Shown: piece after piece, positions 36,082 to 47,880 of the stretch
Layout: each line of letters begins with the position of its first letter
How positions within the stretch are numbered: position 1 is the first letter of the stretch
Assembly (NCBI RefSeq): GCF_958295425.1
Contig: NC_081142.1
Location: 24,214,969-24,278,968 of the forward strand
DNA: 64,000 nt
DNA from: Solea solea
Lineage: Eukaryota > Chordata > Actinopteri > Pleuronectiformes > Soleidae
Direction: 5' to 3'
Notes under the pieces: generated by a model
Databases searched by the model: none
What the model was told of the DNA's origin: nothing
The model's input: only the letters and a program-made list of their open reading frames with translations
Program-made: the position numbers and the translations under genes

Positions 36082-39000
36082 GTGGTTAATGTTGGGGGGG
36101 GGGGGGTCATCAGTGCAGAGCAGATGGAACACTATGGCCGTTTCTCATTATCCATACTTGTGTGTACTTCAAACATCATCAGCCTCAGTCCAAATTCTGT
36201 TGCAATTCTCAAGCCCGTGAGCAGCGAGGACGGTTCTCAAACCCGGAAGTGTTCTCGCTCGGCCCATTTTACCAAGTATGCATCAGGTGGTGACTTAGGC
36301 GTACTTGAGTAGGCCATGTATCCCAGAATGCATTTTGGTGGAACATAGCAGCAGATAATACAAATATAAATCTGAAATAAATATTTTTCTCTGTCCCGGA
36401 ACGCAGTTTTACGATTATTTGAGGCGAGAAATGAGTCAGTTAGAATTCAAACATGTGGTTTGTGTATTAAGATATGATGTATTTATAGTTTGGCAGCGAC
36501 GTCGTCAGAGGTGATAAGCTCCGCCTCTGCAGACGCTGGTGCTCACTGTGCCCGGTGCAGAGCAGCGTTACCTCGGCCTGTCCTGATGGTATATTTTAAT
36601 ACAAACAATTAATACATTAAGTTAAATATTTAAAATGTGAAAATAATAAAAGTATATATGCATTTATTAAAAGTATTTCATATCCATTCATCAACACCCG
36701 TTCCACCCGCAATTCAAACAGTAGAAGAAGGAAGTAGCTGCTGTTCAAATTGAAGAGTTATACTTGGCGAGTATGTACTCCAGTCGTACTTCTCAACTAC
36801 ATACTTGAGTATTGAAAAAGGGCCTATGACTGACCATTGGGCTGCTGAAGGCTGTGTGTTTGGACAGGATGCTAGCACGTTTAGCCTCTGCCCTGCTGCC
36901 TGTCCTGCGGTGGGACTTGGTGCTGTGTGAGCGCAGAACCACAGGGGGCACTGTGGCGCTGTGGTGGCTGCTAACACTGTCCCGCCTGGGCAGAGTGCCT
37001 CCATGTGACGTACACTCCTCCTCCTCTGAGTCCATCTCCTGGTACATCGCAAGTCTTTTAGCTGAAAAAACATGCACATGCGTCGTTAACAGAGCGATCA
37101 CAACACACGAGAAAACATACAAAGTTTGTAAAAACATTTGCACATGTCGTTAACAGAGTGATCACAACACACGAAAAAACGTACAAAGTCTGTAAAAACA
37201 TGCACACATGTCACTAACAATCACAAACATGCTAAACAAGAAGTGTTTAGTGAAGTATAAAGTGTTATAAATATTGCACTTTGGTGTAAATGTAGCGTCT
37301 CAGCATTAGCCTCAGGACAACAGCTAGCTTAAAATTATTTCCATTAAGTAGTTAGCTTAGCATTAGCTCCAGGAGAATAATTAGCTAAGCATTAGCTCCC
37401 CAGGAGTAGTAAGCTTAACATCAGCAAACTCCAGGAGAATAATTAGCTAAGCATTAGCTCCCCAGGAGTAGTAAGCTTAACATCAGCAAACTCCAGGAGA
37501 ATAGTTAGCTAAGCATTAGCTATCCAGGAGCAGTACGTTTAGTGTTAGCCAACTCCAGGATAATTGTTAGCTAAACATTTGCCAACTCCAGGAGATTATT
37601 TAGCTTATCTCCAGAAAAATAGTTAGTGTAACATTAGCTAACTCCAGGATAGCATTTAGCTTAGCATTAGCTCCAGGCGAATAGTTAGCTAAGCATTAGC
37701 TAACTCCAGGAGAATAGTTAGCTTAACATTAGCTAACTCAAGGGGAGTATTTAGCTTAGAATTAGCTTCAGGATAATATTTAGCTTGACATTAGCTAACT
37801 CCAGGAGAGTATTTAGCTTAGCATTAGCTCCAGGAGAATAGTTCGCTTAACATTAGCCAACTCTAGGAGAGTATTTAGCTTAGCATTAGCTCCAGCAGAT
37901 TAATTGAAGGTAAGTTTACTCTCTTGTGCTTGTGAAGTAAACATTTAAGTGAGAAAAACAAAACTCATAGTTTCAGTTTTCTTCTCTGGTAGTCATGACG
38001 ATGCAAATATCATCATCCTCTCCCTCTCTCTGTCAGTCATGTAACCACACACAGTAGTTCTAACTCACATTAGTAACAGAAATTATATGAAAGCATTAAA
38101 CCATTGTAAACGTGCGTGTGTGTGTGTGTGGGAATTTCCTGGCTCCGCCCACCATTAGCATCATGGGAGTACTCCACCCCCGCCACAGTGCAGCGGCGAA
38201 ACACCATCTTGTTGTCGGTCAGTGTTCCAGTCTTATCAGAGAAGATGTACTGCATCTGACCGAGGTCTTCAGTGATGTTCAGAGCTCGACACTGAAGGTG
38301 AGAGTCTGTGTCCTCGTCGTAAAGATCCAGGTCCTGATGGATGAAGAACACCTGACAGATCTTCACAATCTCGATCGACACAAACAGTGAGATGGGAATC
38401 AGCACCTGGAAGACACCAGAGACAAGATGCAATATTAGTATAAGACACTGTTCCCATGACCTTCAGCTAAAACACATTCATGTTTGTCATTCAAATAAAT
38501 GAATGAATGAATGAATGAAGCTCAACACCAGATAATAAATGAAAGTGATGAGAAGTGAAGTCAAACTTCTCGTGTGGGGAGTTTTCAGGGAAACGAAAGT
38601 ATTTTCCACAGACCGGGTCATGAGGAGACCCTGGCAGAGTCACACGATTAACGCTGGTCACATGATCTGTGAGTTCAGCGTGACCGGACTGGTGACCTGC
38701 TCTTTATTTCATCACATGACACACATGACACAGGGCAAGGCCACTTTTACACAAACATCAATGTTTGTCCAGTTTGTGTTTGTTTAAAAAGACAGAAAAC
38801 ACACACACACCCCCGATCTTTGCGTCTCATACCTGGAAGACGATAATCATGGTGAGGAAGAGATATATGGCTGACATGATGGGAGACATGTCCGTCCCCT
38901 GTGGACTCAGGACGTCAAACACTGGTCTCTTATCTCCATACTGAAACATCCACAGACCATGACCTGAAGACAAACAGCAGCATTTATAGACCATAATATT

Positions 39001-42000
39001 CATCATTATAAACACCCAGACTCTCCTGTCATCATCAACAAAAACACCTGATGAAGACTGAGGACCAACATGATGAAGACTGTGAGGACAGATGATGAAG
39101 ACTATGAGGACAGTGATGATGAAGACTATAAGAACAGACATGATGATGAAGACTATAAGGAAAGAGATGATGAAGACTATGAGGACAGTGATGATGAAGA
39201 TGAGTTACACACCCACAGCAGTGAAGAGACACATGACCAGGAGGATGAGGACACACCAGAAGACGTCCACGTTCATCTGTCTCTCCAGTTTACTGCGTTT
39301 GTATCTTGGTCCATTGTTGTTCAACATGGCTTTGGTCTCATGACCTGCAGAGAACACAGGTCACGCAGAGGTCAGACAGGTCAGACTGAGGTCACTTAGA
39401 GGTCAGAGGTCAGCATGTGACTGACCTGCGTAGATGACGATGCCCACGGCCTCCTCAGTGTTTCTGACGGTGCAGCCGCGCAGCAGCAGGTTCTCTTTGT
39501 AAAGTGCGTCTCTTCTGCCGTTGCCATGGATACTGTCACAACATTTAAAGGGACAGACTGTGACTTTTCAACATGATTGTGTGTGTGTGTGACACAGAAG
39601 AGGCGTGAGCTCAGTGAAAACATGGCCCCCACAATAAAAATAATTTCAGTTAAAACACACAATTTGTTTTCAAAAATCATTTTCCAGGACTTTTCCAGCT
39701 GCTATAGTTTCAGATTCAGACAGAATCAGTGTAAGGTGGTACTCAGACAGGATTAATGTGACATGGAGAGGTAATTATTACTAACTTGTGCAAAATACAT
39801 ACACATAAAAATAACAACAGTAGAAGGCACTAAGTCAAAATCTTATTCAGTCATATTGACGATATCTCATATGTCACTTTTGACATATGAGACAGTGATC
39901 AGTTTCTTTGGTGTTAGAATGTTGTATGTCTGCCTCCCTTGACCTTTGACCTCACTGTCAGGTGGATGAGTGTCCTGGACGCCGTCAGAGGTCAAAGGTC
40001 AGACTTTCCTGCTTGTAAAAAAGCTGAAGGTTGTTTACATTCTGAGGAAAACTTTATCATTGTATTAACGCTAGTAAAATACATTTATGTTGAAAACATC
40101 CATAATATATGAATAATTATATAGGATTTCTGTGTCTGACGACCTGTTGATGCAAATGGAGCCAAAACATTTAGTTGGTAACAATATGTAACTTTTGTAA
40201 ACCACTCACTCTCCCACACCAAAGTCCATAGAGAAAATCAGTGATTTTAGGTGGCGGGGACACAGGAGCTGCTGGTCCTCTGCTGCCTCGTGTGGTCACT
40301 TTGTGTCACTGAGGTCAATCTGAAGAAAGGATTTCAAACTCTGAAGTGACAAAATCAGACTTTGAACTTAGAGATGGAGGCAGCAGTGGATCAACAACTC
40401 CTGTGTGCTGTGATGTTAAAATCACTGATTTTCTCTATGGACTTTGGTGTGGGAGAGTGAGTGGTTTACAAACTAACAGTGAGATAAGGACGTCAACGTG
40501 TGACGATAAAATCAGTTTTTCAGCCATGTTTTCACTGAGTGTCTCAGCAGCAGGGGGCGCTCACAGTTAGCCAGCACAGAAGTAGAGAGTAAATACTCAC
40601 ATGTAGCCTCTGAATCTGTTCAGGTCGTTGTTGGGTTTCTCACATTCAATGACACTGTTGTATTTTAAAGGGTTAAAGTCACAGTCCTGCAAACAGGAAA
40701 CACAAGAGCTGAGGGTTCACACTTCCTGTTCAGGTAAATTCAACTGCTGCTGGTTTCCTGTTTAGTTTCAGTGTGTGTGTGTTTCTTTCACCTCCTGTTA
40801 AATCCGAGTAATGTTTGTAAGTTTCCTCATTATTGTTATTACTGTTTTAATAAACACTACAGTATAATGAGAGGGTTGTCGGTTTGATTTCCTTGATGTT
40901 TTTAATCCTGTAAAGTCAAAGTTCTTTAAGCTGCAGTGACTTGGATGGAAAGTGTTGTGTAAATAAAGTTTGATTGATTGATCATATGTTGAAGACAACA
41001 GACGCAGCAGGAAGTGACATCACGAGTGGTGTCCTCACCAGGTCGAAGAAGCTGCGGACGACTTGTCTCTGTTTGAGGTTTGTCTCTCCGTCCAGCGTGG
41101 CCGTCTCGATGTGACACAGACGGTCCGGGTCGCTGGAGCTCAGCAGGAGGACGTCGGCGGGAACGATCTCGTTACATCGCAGTCGCACAAAGTCGCCCAC
41201 TCGCACCTCCTTCCAGAACTTCTCCACGTAACCACTCTCGACTCTGCACAACGACAACAACATCATCATCATCATCATCATCATCAACAACAACAACAAA
41301 GACACGGCCTTGCTTTCACTTGATGCGGAGAAGGCCTTCGATTGCTTTGTACAGGGCTTACTGCAGAAGTCTTAACCAATAATGTGGTCTCTAAACCTTT
41401 TACTATCTCCAGAGGTTGCCCGCAAGGAAGCCCTCTATCCCCATTTCTGTTTATTCTTGCAATAGAACCACTTGCAGTAGCAATTAGGACACAAACAGAT
41501 AGATATGGAATTTGGGACGGTCAGATGGAACATAAAATAGCACTTTTTGCCGATCACGTAATTCTCTGTTCCTAAAAAATTTAAATAGTTCCATCCCAGC
41601 AGCTGATCTTATTGAAACCTTTGGAAAATGATCTGGATACAAACTTAATTACTCAAAATCTTCTATAATGTTACTTAATGAATCAGATAGGATAAATGGC
41701 AATGTTTCTGTCTCTCCTTTTAACTCTACAGATAATTTCACATATTTGGGTATAAAAATTTTCCCTGAGGTGAACAAGATTTCTCAAACAAATTATTACT
41801 CATTGCAGGAAACTACGACCTCATCTCTAGAACGCTGGACATCTTTACCAATATCAATGAGTGGCAGGATAAAGATCCTTAAAATGAACATCCTACCTAA
41901 ATACCTTTATTTATTCCAAAATATCCCTCTTCCCCCTCCCTCTTCCGTGTTTACTAGAACTAGAAAATTGTTTACCAACTTTATTTAAGGTGACGTTTTT

Positions 42001-45000
42001 ATGTCCTTTTCAGAATTATCAACCAAATATAACATCCCAAAATTGCATTTTTAAATACCTCCAAATTAGGAGTTTTATATTGTCTTCTCAACACTATTCA
42101 CTAGACGTACCTCATTAGAGACAGCTATTACAGGAAATTGTTATGGTAGAGGTTTAATCTCATCCCTGTATGATTTGCTTATATCCGGGTGTGATGAATG
42201 GAAGATATAGGTGAGGAAATATCACTACAATATTGGAATGGGGCATGTATGAAAACTCTGAAACAAACAATTAACAGCAAACCTGAAACTTATTCAATAT
42301 AAATGGATATCCCATAAGTACAAAGTAAAGAATCTAGATTTGTAGATATGTGTATATTACAAGCTAAACGTATCATTTCCCTTAATTGGAAAAAAGTTGA
42401 TGGACCAAGAATTGGAAGGTGGATTAAAGAGATGGCATCAAACATGACTTTGGAAAAGATAACTTACATTATTAAACGGAAGCAACATGTTTTTGATGAC
42501 ATCTGGAAACCTTTATATGTTTTCTAAGACATGACGCCAATGTTGATAACGTGCTACAACAGGAGGAGGCTCTGAGGGAGTAGATTGTCCATGGGGCGTG
42601 ATATAATGTCCTGTGGAACGCATCAATGTTATAACTGTTTTCAATATTTGTTTATTTGACTTGAGTGTGTGTATATGTATTATACTTTTTTATTATTTTA
42701 TTTTTAATTTTTTATTATTTAATTATTTTCCTTTTTCTTCGATTTCGAGGGGATGGGAGGGAGAACGGGGAGAAAAGTTTGCCTTGTTGTATGTAATAGT
42801 TTTTGCTGTTTCATATGCTGTAATCTGGAGACAAAAAATTAATAAATACATTTATAAAAAAACGTAGCCTACATACTCAACTCAACACATCCATTATGAC
42901 AAGCCTGTACATCTACTTGCCTTAAGTCACCACATATCAAATCAAACCTCCACATACACATCACATCTCAATCAAAAAACAATATTTTGCCAATATTTTA
43001 GAGACCGCCCCAAAATCTCACAAATAATGTTTCCAGGGGAGCTCATGTCTCATTAAGGGGGGGTGAGAGGGCTGTAGTTCACACCAACACTGTGACTGTG
43101 TGCACATTACCACTCTACTGCAGGCTAATCATCACTGTAGACACTCTCTGGTACTGTAGACATCATGTGTCAGGTTGTGAAATGTTCCTATCATAGATCA
43201 CATCATGATGGAGATTATAGCTGATGTGAATATTTCTGACGCAGCTGGAAACACTTAAACTTCACCGTAGTTTAGAAGTGACTTTTTGAATCTAGCTGCA
43301 GACGAAATCTTAATGTTTGACAGCATTTCAGTGACTGTTTATATTTACACGTCAAAATATAGTCGTGAAATAGCGTTGAGCAAAATGTTTTAATGTAAAA
43401 TAGAGTCAAAAAAGTGAGTCAGTTTGAACATTGACTCTTGAGTTGGACTTTTTAATTATAGGTCCATAAGTAAACTATGTTTTATCAGTTTGATCCATAT
43501 TCTCATCTTCAGTTTGTGTCTCGTCAGGTTACAGCTGAATAATTATTGAATCAAAAGTAACATATGGTAGTACTGCAGCATTTATCATCTGTTAAATGAT
43601 GAATGAGTGGAAATGTAATAGTGTTCATTTATTGACTCCTCTCTCCACTCCTAAATGTCATGGTCATTGGCATGTGTTAATATTTCTGCTCAACTGGAAT
43701 AAAATGGAGGCTGTGCTCTTGTTTACCCGTTGCCATGGTGAATCGTAGTATCAGAGCTCCATTGATGATGGCTTTTTTCATTCCCAACGCACACGCTTAA
43801 CTCAGAGTGAACATACTGAGAGTTGATTGAACTAATGCTGATCAGCTGTTCTGAAACTGAAAATTCAGAGTTGGTCAACCTAGAGTTAAGGTTTTAACTC
43901 AGAGTTTGTTGAACCTGCTTTCTGAAACAGGCCCCTCCTCTCCTCACCCTCTCCTGCTCTCCTCTCCTCACCCTCACCTCCTCCTCTGCTCACCCTCACC
44001 TGCTCTCCTCCTCCTCACCTTCACAAAGTGACTTTAAAAAGAAGCAGATGTTTGAACATTAAATCTTCACAAAAGGATTTTTAAAAATGTCTTTCTGATG
44101 AAACAGAGACTCAATGTTCTGTAAGAAGAATGTGTTTCTTCTTAAATCAGCTGAACGTCTAAATCTGTCTGTTTATCTTCACAGGTGTTAAATGATCTGA
44201 TGTTTTCTGGTCACATTTGTGTCTGGAGACTGAAGCTTTTGTATATAGATAATAAGAGATTATACACACCTGCATTATTTAACGTATGCACACTAATGGC
44301 GCATTTCCACCCGCCGTCACAGGAAGAGACGTCTCACACACAAATCAAGCCAAACAGCGCCGAACTGTGGATCACTTAAAACTACTTAACAATCCTAAAA
44401 ACGTGGGTTAATCTCCAACAACTACCAGGGAAACAGCGGCGGTGATCGCGAGCGGTATCACAGACTGCTGCCGCTGTAGTCTGTGGAGTAGGAGGCTGTA
44501 CTCCCGAGACGTGTGGACAGAAATCAAGCCGAACAGTGCTGAACTTCACCAACAACTACATCACCAAAACAACTACAACACTAACAACAACACGAAAACA
44601 GCAGCAACACTAAAACAACTTCACCAACAACTACAACTTCACCAACAACTACAACTTCACCAACAACTACAACACTAACTACAACTTCACCAACAACTAC
44701 AACACAACAGTAATTACAACTACAACACGAAAACAGCAGCAACACTATAACAACTACAACACTAACTACAACTTTACCAACAACTACAACTTCACCAACA
44801 ACTACAACACTAACTACAACTTCACCAACAACTACAACACTAACAACAACACTAACAACTACAACACTACAGTAATTACAGCTACAACACGAAAACAGCA
44901 GCAACACTAAAACAACTACACCTTTACCAACAACTACAACACTAACAACTACAACACGAAATCAGCAGCAACACTAAAACAACTAAACCTTTACCAACTA

Positions 45001-45664
45001 CAACACTAACTACAACTTCACCAACAACTACAACACTAACTACAATTTCACCAACAACTACAACACTAACAACTACAACACGAAAACAGCAGCAACACTA
45101 AAACAACTACACCTTTACCAACAACAACACTCACTACAACTTCACCAACAACTACAACACTAACTACAATTTCACCAACAACTACAACACTAACAACTAC
45201 AACACGAAAACAGCAGCAACACTAAAACAACTACACCTTTACCAACAACAACACTCACTACAACTTCACCAACAACTACAACACTAACTACAATTTCACC
45301 AACAACTACAACACTAACAACTACAACTTCACCAACAACTACAACACTAACTACAATTTCACCAACAACTACAACACTAACTACAACTTCACCAACAACT
45401 ACAACTTCACCAACAACTACAACACTAACTACAACTTCACCAATAACTACAACACCAACTACAATTTCACCAACAACTACAACACTAACAACTACAACAC
45501 TAACTACAACTTCACCATCAACTACAACACGAAGAACAACAGCAACAACTACAACACTAACAATAACATGAGTGAAAACTTTATTAAAGTGTGGAGTGAG
45601 TGAACACTGAGTCTTTTGACGACTGTGAATTCTGCTCTGTGTGGGCGACACTGCTGCTTTTCAT

Positions 45665-45699
<35 letters not shown>

Positions 45700-46905
45700 G
45701 AGCACTAACAGGTTGAGTTGTTTTTAACAATAAGCAGGTCTTAAACATTTAAATGTTTTCAGTGAAATAAAGTGTTTCCATTCACTGATGTCAAATAAAC
45801 TGAGAAAAGCACAGGTGGCGCTAGACTGAACGTGCAGGACACTACAGAAGAAGAACAACTTCATATTGTAATAAAATGTAAGAACGTGATTGACATTGAA
45901 CATGTGAGGGGACACAGGTGAGTGGACACATATGAGTCGACAGCAGAATGATTGACAGCTGCTGCCAATAGGAGACATAGTGTTAAATGTTTGTATTCAT
46001 TGTAACATATTTATATTTTATCTTATTACACTGATGTAAACACTATCCATGTCTTTATTCTAGTTTTACACTGACTTTTATTTATTAAAACTTGACTTCT
46101 TGTGTTTGCTGTGTCCTTCCTCTCGAAGACAAACAAAGTCTGTTGACATTGAGTGAAAAACGTAAAGATTTGTTTTAATCTACATTTTTTTCTTCTCTTT
46201 AACACGCATTTATTATTATTATTATTATTATTTATATTCTGTCATTTAGTTTCTTGAACTCTATTTGATGATATGCTGATATACTGAGATCTGATTGACA
46301 TAATTTACGCTGTACAAAATTAAACATTTAAGATTTTTACAGACATCCAATATTAGTTTTTAAAGCCAGTATCTTGCTGATAATCCTGATATTACATTTG
46401 GTGATACATTTATCACCATAATAACGGACACTGACGTGTCCACAAACACACTACAGGGTGGTGTCAGGGCGGCCCTGCAGCAGCTCAGGTACCTGCTGAA
46501 GACCAGACAGTCCAGGTGGTTGATCTCGGTGTCGGAGCGGTGTCTCCTGAAGTCCTCCCACAGGTCTTTGATGGCGGTCACGGACAGGATGAAGACCACC
46601 GGGGCCAGAGCCAGTTCCGGCTGGAAGGCGTTCACCACCGGGACGAAGTTGAGCAGAGCGATGAAGACGAAGTAGACGTTGGCGAACCTGTGGAACTGTT
46701 CGAACAGGTTCTTGGGGAGGAACGATAGAACCGTGTACTTGGTGGTTTTGATCTTGTTGTCGGCGCAGCCTCGGTTCGGTTCTGCGTCGTCGTCGTCATG
46801 TTTGGACCGAGTGTTCGGGAGGACGCTCCGGGTCTTTTTGTTCTCTCTGCTCTTCTTCTTCTTTTTCTTCTTCTTCTTCGTCGGTTCTTCACTTTCCCGC
46901 GCCAT
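24470..46905 (-). CDS. atp10a: Phospholipid-transporting P4-ATPase 10A, complete
   Basis: Twenty-one coding exons: 46905-46493, 41243-41039, 40686-40601, 39532-39426, 39344-39213, 38963-38833, 38405-38153, 37061-36835, 36020-35826, 33420-32856, 30932-30829, 30626-30500, 30305-30121, 29362-28993, 27989-27913, 27801-27676, 27528-27328, 26858-26778, 26626-26522, 25920-25733, 25013-24470. They total 4422 bases (1473 residues; human ATP10A 1499), with every junction in phase. The protein is a class V flippase moving phosphatidylcholine across the plasma membrane, usually with a CDC50 partner. Motifs: actuator DGET (about 189), PISL in helix M4, phosphorylation loop DKTGTLT (Asp about 415), nucleotide-domain [12 protein letters not shown] and KGADSVIMD, and hinge [11 protein letters not shown] (about 1034). 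[11 protein letters not shown] and [18 protein letters not shown] point to ATP10A rather than ATP10B or ATP10D. The N-terminus has nine lysines in a row. The ATG at 46905 (MARESEEP) is chosen because the next in-frame upstream candidate is GTG. Confidence 0.96.
25014..25732 (-). repeat. Minisatellite filling atp10a intron 20
   Basis: A unit of about 39 bp (plus strand: ACATGTGGAGAACATCAGCA followed by AACACACGGAACATGAGGA) repeats about 17 times from roughly 25038 to 25712. The whole intron is 719 bp, so almost nothing else is in it. Units differ by single bases and by an extra or missing 'gaacatgag' block. Long frames stay open on both strands because 39 is divisible by three; they are not genes. 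The array reaches to within about 25 bases of the exon 21 acceptor. Confidence 0.92.
25955..26037 (+). repeat. Compound trinucleotide repeat (ACT, AAC, AAT)
   Basis: Runs of TAC/ACT, then AAC, then AAT repeats lie in atp10a intron 19, 35 bases from the exon 20 boundary. Confidence 0.9.
26903..27250 (+). mobile_element. MITE copy 2 (atp10a intron 17)
   Basis: Nearly complete. The left outer arm starts near 'ctctgatctctacgtcacatg'; the right arm ends GGTTTACAAACTCCAG. Confidence 0.8.
31700..31832 (+). mobile_element. MITE copy 3, left half only
   Basis: It carries the left arm and centre (ACACTCACCCTCCCACAC to GGTCACTTTGTGTCACTG) but no right arm. A separate outer-arm scrap of the family lies at 31131-31200. 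Confidence 0.75.
32340..32540 (+). repeat. Tandem repeat with AAAGTCATAGTATAGTATGT
   Basis: Four or five imperfect units of roughly 40-45 bp share CATAGTATAGTATGT and 'ttcaaaa'. It lies in atp10a intron 10. Confidence 0.75.
33655..34010 (+). mobile_element. MITE copy 4 (atp10a intron 9)
   Basis: The left arm is shortened (starts at CTCTCCCACACCAAACC). The right arm is complete with its outer part 'gtgagataaagacgtcaacatgtg'. Confidence 0.8.
35340..35690 (-). mobile_element. MITE copy 5, opposite orientation (atp10a intron 9)
   Basis: The centre reads ACAGGAGTTGTTGATCCACT first, the reverse of copies 1, 2 and 4. Confidence 0.8.
36042..36079 (+). repeat. CA microsatellite next to atp10a exon 9
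   Basis: About 19 CA units lie about 20 bases upstream (minus strand) of the exon 9 acceptor, which is preceded by GTGTCCTGCAG. Confidence 0.9.
36134..36826 (-). mobile_element. GGCCGTTTCTCA element, copy B (atp10a intron 8)
   Basis: It starts TATGGCCGTTTCTCATTATC and ends GTATTGAAAAAGGGCCTAT, with TAT on both sides as a possible 3 bp target duplication. Its GC-rich core (CTCACTGTGCCCGGTGCAGA near 36545) is the reverse complement of the core of copy A, so the two copies are inverted relative to each other. It is shorter than copy A. Confidence 0.75.
37290..37910 (+). repeat. Minisatellite-like array of 'ttagcattagctccaggagaatag'
   Basis: About fifteen imperfect units of roughly 40 bp share TTAGCATTAGCTCCAGGAGA and ATAGTTAGCTAA. 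It occupies much of atp10a intron 7. Confidence 0.85.
39060..39210 (+). repeat. Imperfect GATGAAGACTATGAGGACA repeat
   Basis: Six or seven units of about 21 bp lie directly against the donor side of atp10a exon 5 (exon ends at 39213). Confidence 0.8.
40192..40500 (+). mobile_element. MITE copy 6 (atp10a intron 3)
   Basis: Both inner arms are present. The sequence is followed by TCAGCAGCAGGGGGCGCTCA at 40544, a phrase that also follows other copies (near 17762, 57280 and 61000 in related form) and may be part of the full element. Confidence 0.8.
41262..41302 (+). repeat. CAT/CAA trinucleotide repeat at the atp10a exon 2 acceptor
   Basis: The minus-strand sequence before the exon 2 acceptor is a GTT/GAT repeat instead of a pyrimidine tract. 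The LINE insertion below begins at its far edge. Confidence 0.85.
41303..42866 (+). mobile_element. 5'-truncated L1-like LINE in atp10a intron 1
   Basis: It starts inside the reverse transcriptase domain with SLDAEKAFD, then [20 protein letters not shown] and [12 protein letters not shown], where the usual FADD has become FADH. Later ORF2 text includes [14 protein letters not shown] and [20 protein letters not shown]. The 3' end is near AATAAATACATTTATAAAAA at 42841-42862. Frameshifts and stops are present. Insertion is antisense to atp10a, about 60 bases before its exon 2. Confidence 0.88.
42867..44530. other. atp10a intron 1, middle part
   Basis: No exon or clearly bounded repeat was seen, apart from a CT-rich stretch near 43930-44020. 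The segment 43800-43930 with 'ctcagagt…ttaactcagagttt' looks like degenerate repeat sequence. Confidence 0.4.
44545..45560 (+). repeat. Minisatellite (ACAACTTCACCAACAACT) in atp10a intron 1
   Basis: About 1 kb of imperfect units near 18 bp built from CAACAACTACAACTTCAC, with a higher-order block that adds AACACGAAAACAGCAGCAAC. The strand is almost free of G. Confidence 0.9.
45667..45698 (+). repeat. CA microsatellite
   Basis: About 16 CA units in atp10a intron 1. Confidence 0.9.
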
Positions 46906-47300
46906 GTCCTCAAACTTTCCCCGCACACACTCACGCAGACGGAGCCGCGTTCATGCGATCATGTCGCGGCCGCAGTTTCACGCTCTCACCGCTGATGTTC
47001 ATCCATGTTTCTCTCACTCTAACAACTTTTCTAATTTCTCTCTCTTTCTCTCGCTCTCTCTCTCCGGTGACGAAAGGATGCTCTAACAAGTCGCCGCCTC
47101 CTCACGTGATCTACAAACTCTGTGGATAGGGCTCCCGCCACTGTCCGCGCGCTGCTCTTGCGTCTACAGATCAGCGGGCCTCGCGCACACAGGAAGTTAG
47201 TCAGCGGGTCAGCCCCTCCCATTTTTCCCGAAATCTGAGCGCCAGGCCCCGCCCCTTCCAAAAAATGTGTGTTTTTTTCCCCCGTCTCCAAGTGCCACGC
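46906..47300 (-). promoter_or_regulatory. atp10a: atp10a 5' UTR and promoter side
   Basis: A GC-rich, CpG-containing stretch directly upstream of the atp10a ATG (for example CGCGGCCGC near 46965 and CGCGCGCTG near 47146). No TATA box was chosen. The role is inferred from position and base composition. Confidence 0.45.
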
Positions 47301-47367
47301 GGTATGAGTGGAGTTTACAATGAAGACAGGAAGAACACACACACACATGCACACACACACTAACTAA

Positions 47368-47880
47368 ACAACTCCCGTGTGCTGTGATGTTAAAATCACC
47401 GATTTTCTCTCTCTGGACTTTGGTGTGGGAGAGTGAGTGGTTTAGAGTTTTACACCAGGAAAAACAGATTTTAGCCACTTAACAAAATCCTTGTGTAATA
47501 ACATCTACGTCAGTTTACGATATCTACGTCCCATGTTCACGTCTTTATCTCACTGTTAGACAGACTTTTCCAACAGGAAACTGAAGTTTGTAAAGCACTC
47601 ACTCTCCAACACCAAAGTCCATAGAGGAAATCAGTGATTTTAGTTGTTATGTTTAGTTGTTAGGAGTGGTTGATCCACTGCTGCCTCCATCACTAAGTTC
47701 TAATGTCTTATTTTATTAATTCAGCTTTTGAAATATTTCATTAAGACTAAGCTCAGTGACACAAAGTGACCGCATGAGGCAGCAGTAGACCAGCAGCTCC
47801 TGTGTCCCTGTGAGCTAAAATCACTGATTTCTCTATAGACTTTAGTGTAGGAGAGTGAGTGTTGAAATGTCCCTTTAAAA
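47368..47880 (-). mobile_element. MITE copies 7a (half) and 7b (complete)
   Basis: A right half (CTCCCGTGTGCTGTGATG to GAGTGAGTGGTTTAG, 47368-47440) is followed by a second, complete copy from about 47505. The complete copy is in reverse orientation (GGAGTGGTTGATCCACTGCT near 47661). Confidence 0.75.

Noticed and set aside
41303..42866. Domesticated reverse transcriptase gene in atp10a intron 1
   Set aside because: Catalytic FADD is FADH, the frame is broken several times, and the 5' part is missing.
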